From Rhodobiaceae bacterium (lineage in GTDB: Bacteria > Pseudomonadota > Alphaproteobacteria > RS24), in contig JAHEGN010000006.1 of assembly GCA_024645085.1 (NCBI GenBank), positions 26,001-90,000 on the forward strand: a stretch of DNA of 64,000 nucleotides. The letters run 5' to 3'. The position numbers were made by a program, and so were the translations under genes. Positions 61,906-64,000 of the stretch are shown here, one piece after another; within the stretch, counting starts at the first letter, position 1, and each line of letters starts with the position of its first letter. The notes beneath the pieces are model-generated. The model did no database searches. It was given only the letters and a program-made list of their open reading frames with translations, and was not told the DNA's origin.

Positions 61906-64000
61906 ATGAACATCGAGCGCTACACAGACCGCGTGAAAACCATCATTCAAGAGGCGCAAAGCCAAGCCCTTTTGCGCGGCCACACGCGCCTTGGGCCTTG
62001 GCATATTTTAGCTCAATTGCTCAATCATGCGGATCATCTCGCCGGTCATCTCATCACCGCTGCCGGTGGCGACGTGCACCAGCTACAAACCGCCACCCAA
62101 CAAGCCCTGTCGCAAAGCGCGACGCAAAGCGGCGGTACCACACAATTATCGATGAGCGCCGATACGGCAAAGCTTTTGGCGGAAGCCGAAAAACTGACGA
62201 CGGCGGCTGGCGATGGCTTTGTCACGCAAGAGCGACTGCTGCAAGCCATGGCGCAAGGCCAAGGCGCGATTGCCAAAGCCATGCGCGCGGCTGGTATTGA
62301 GGCGGAATCTTTGGCCGCTGCCATTGATCATATGCGGCAGGGGCGCAAGGCCGACACGGCGACAGCAGAGGACACTTATGAGGCGCTCTCTAAGTATGCC
62401 CGTGATTTGACAGCTGATGCGCAAGCCGGAAAATTAGATCCGGTGATTGGCCGCGATGAAGAAATTCGCCGCACCATGCAAGTGCTGTCGCGGCGCACCA
62501 AAAACAATCCAGTTCTAATCGGCGAGCCCGGCGTCGGCAAAACCGCTATCGCCGAAGGTCTGGCTTTGCGTATTCTGGCCGGCGACGTGCCTGAAAGCCT
62601 AGCCAATAAAAAACTCATGGCGCTGGATATGGGGGCGCTGATTGCTGGTGCGAAATTCCGCGGTGAGTTTGAAGAACGTCTGAAAGCGGTTTTGCAAGAA
62701 GTTAGCCATGCGCAGGGCGGGGTGATTTTATTCATTGATGAAATGCACACGCTGATTGGTGCTGGCGCCGCCGATGGGGCAATGGATGCGTCTAATTTGC
62801 TGAAACCTGCTCTGGCGCGCGGCGAATTACATTGTATTGGCGCCACCACATTGGATGAATATCGCAAACATGTCGAAAAAGACGCGGCTCTTGCGCGGCG
62901 CTTTCAGCCAGTATTTATCTCTGAGCCAAGTGTCGAAGATGCGGTGTCAATATTGCGCGGGCTGAAAGAGAAATACGAATTGCACCATGGTGTACGTATT
63001 TCCGATGCGGCGATTGTTGCTGCCGCCAATCTTTCGCAGCGCTATATAACGGAACGGTTCTTGCCCGATAAGGCGATTGATTTGGTCGATGAAGCGGCCA
63101 GCCGCTTGCGCATGCAGATTGACTCCAAGCCCGAAGCGCTCGACGAGTTGGACCGTCGGGTCATTCAATTAAAGATTGAACGCGAGGCGTTAAAAAAAGA
63201 AACCGATAAGGCGTCGGCTGAGCGTTTGATGAAATTGGAAACCGAGCTGGTTGGCGTTGAAGAAAATCTCAATGCGCTGACCGCCCGCTGGCAGGCCGAA
63301 AAAGACAAGCTGGCCGATGCGCAAAAATTAAAAGAGCAATTGGAGGCCGCGCGTCTCGAGCTTGAGCAAGTGCAAAGGCGCGGCGAATTGGAGCGCGCCT
63401 CAGAATTGGCCTATGGGGTGATACCGCAATTGGAAAGCGATATTGCTGCAGCTGATGAACGCGCCCATGAGGCGGCCGATAAAGCTGAGGCTGGCATGCT
63501 CGAAGAAGTGGTGAGTGAAGACCATATTGCCCAAATTGTGTCGCGCTGGACGGGCGTGCCGATTGAAAAAATGCTCGAGGGCGAGCGCGAGAAATTACTG
63601 GCCATGGAAAGCTATTTGCATGCTCGAGTGATTGGTCAAGACGCACCAATTGAAGGCGTGTCGCGGGCTGTGCGCCGCGCCCGTGCTGGGCTGCAAGATC
63701 CGCAGCGGCCATTGGGTTCGTTTTTATTTCTGGGCCCGACAGGGGTCGGAAAAACCGAATTGACCAAGGCGCTGGCCGAATTTCTTTTTGATGATGAAGC
63801 CGCCATCTGCCGTCTTGATATGTCGGAATACATGGAGAAACACTCGGTTTCGCGTTTGATTGGCGCGCCGCCTGGTTATGTTGGCTATGAAGAGGGCGGC
63901 GCCCTGACCGAAGCGGTGCGTCGGCGCCCCTATCAAATTATTTTATTTGATGAGATTGAAAAAGCCCATAGCGATGTGTTCAACGTTTTACTGCAAGTGC
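61906..64000 (+). CDS. clpB: ATP-dependent disaggregase ClpB (3' end cut by window edge)
   Basis: Hexameric AAA+ chaperone that works with DnaK to rescue aggregated proteins after heat shock. About 698 of the usual 860 residues are present. Visible are the N-domain ([21 protein letters not shown]), NBD1 with Walker A GEPGVGKT near residue 206 and Walker B ILFIDE, the coiled-coil middle domain (about 400-525) that separates ClpB from ClpA, and NBD2 Walker A GPTGVGKT near 610 with [12 protein letters not shown] probable RpoH promoter lies upstream. Confidence 0.97.
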   Translation, partial: MNIERYTDRVKTIIQEAQSQALLRGHTRLGPWHILAQLLNHADHLAGHLITAAGGDVHQLQTATQQALSQSATQSGGTTQLSMSADTAKLLAEAEKLTTAAGDGFVTQERLLQAMAQGQGAIAKAMRAAGIEAESLAAAIDHMRQGRKADTATAEDTYEALSKYARDLTADAQAGKLDPVIGRDEEIRRTMQVLSRRTKNNPVLIGEPGVGKTAIAEGLALRILAGDVPESLANKKLMALDMGALIAGAKFRGEFEERLKAVLQEVSHAQGGVILFIDEMHTLIGAGAADGAMDASNLLKPALARGELHCIGATTLDEYRKHVEKDAALARRFQPVFISEPSVEDAVSILRGLKEKYELHHGVRISDAAIVAAANLSQRYITERFLPDKAIDLVDEAASRLRMQIDSKPEALDELDRRVIQLKIEREALKKETDKASAERLMKLETELVGVEENLNALTARWQAEKDKLADAQKLKEQLEAARLELEQVQRRGELERASELAYGVIPQLESDIAAADERAHEAADKAEAGMLEEVVSEDHIAQIVSRWTGVPIEKMLEGEREKLLAMESYLHARVIGQDAPIEGVSRAVRRARAGLQDPQRPLGSFLFLGPTGVGKTELTKALAEFLFDDEAAICRLDMSEYMEKHSVSRLIGAPPGYVGYEEGGALTEAVRRRPYQIILFDEIEKAHSDVFNVLLQV

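Overview
This 64 kb window looks like a chromosomal segment of an alphaproteobacterium. Gene content and order point there: CarD next to FdxA and an S4-domain protein, RpoH, CobS/CobT, Coq7 and Coq4, HIG1-PduO-EtfB-EtfA, SecA back to back with a parvulin and ArgJ, PtsP, a RodZ-like protein ahead of IspG, and a DUF4167 protein ahead of ClpB. Base composition is moderate, near half GC by eye, and genes are tightly packed with many 1-20 nt overlaps. This fits a streamlined, probably aquatic lineage such as SAR116 or another Rhodospirillales-like group. That placement is inference; I could not run a phylogeny. No rRNA operon, prophage, insertion sequence or CRISPR array is visible.

Region 1 (1-5000, mostly minus strand) holds electron-transfer flavoprotein genes (etfA is cut by the window edge), a PduO-type cobalamin adenosyltransferase, a HIG1 twin-membrane protein, a methylsuccinyl-CoA dehydrogenase-like enzyme and a glutamyl-Q-tRNA synthetase. 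Region 2 (5000-12400) has an AlkA-like glycosylase, an HNH nuclease, coq7, dsbB, a YqaA membrane protein, a ClC channel without the usual gating glutamate, tRNA-Leu, coq4, an ArsC-like protein, TusA and a metallo-beta-lactamase-fold hydrolase. Region 3 (12400-21700) is lipid and acyl-CoA metabolism: acyl-CoA ligase, GlpD, alpha/beta hydrolase, SCP2-type thiolase, cytochrome c, a PNPOx-family flavoprotein, tRNA-Arg and a tandem pair of unusual acyl-CoA dehydrogenases. Region 4 (21700-29100) has an M48 lipoprotein protease, rpoH, carD, fdxA, a TerB-like protein, an S4 protein and a Suv3-like helicase. Region 5 (29300-38700) has an acyl-CoA dehydrogenase, a thioesterase, rpmB, cobT-cobS, a J-domain protein, bolA, a CNNM/CorC protein, aroB and aroK. 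Region 6 (38800-47200) has a small membrane protein, a large unrecognised exported protein, xerD, accA, an epoxide hydrolase and secA. Region 7 (47300-64000) has a parvulin, argJ, mutT, a methyltransferase, comF, a nitrilase-family amidase, ubiG, lysC, ptsP, a RodZ-like gene, ispG, prfA, prmC, a DUF4167 protein and clpB, which is cut by the right edge.

Several themes tie the genes together. Four acyl-CoA dehydrogenases, an acyl-CoA ligase, a thiolase, a thioesterase and ETF indicate active acyl-CoA oxidation feeding electrons to ubiquinone, whose synthesis is represented by coq4, coq7 and ubiG. PduO and CobST, together with the methylsuccinyl-CoA dehydrogenase candidate, suggest aerobic B12 use and an ethylmalonyl-CoA pathway. 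RpoH and ClpB form a heat-shock axis: the rpoH ribosome binding site lies inside a small predicted hairpin, and a sigma-32-like promoter candidate precedes clpB.

No clearly new multi-gene system stands out. The items most worth a second look are the rpoH leader hairpin, the CarD protein with a histone-H1-like tail, the noncanonical ClC, the altered phospho-histidine motif in PtsP, and the unannotated 45-residue membrane ORF overlapping the 752-residue exported protein.
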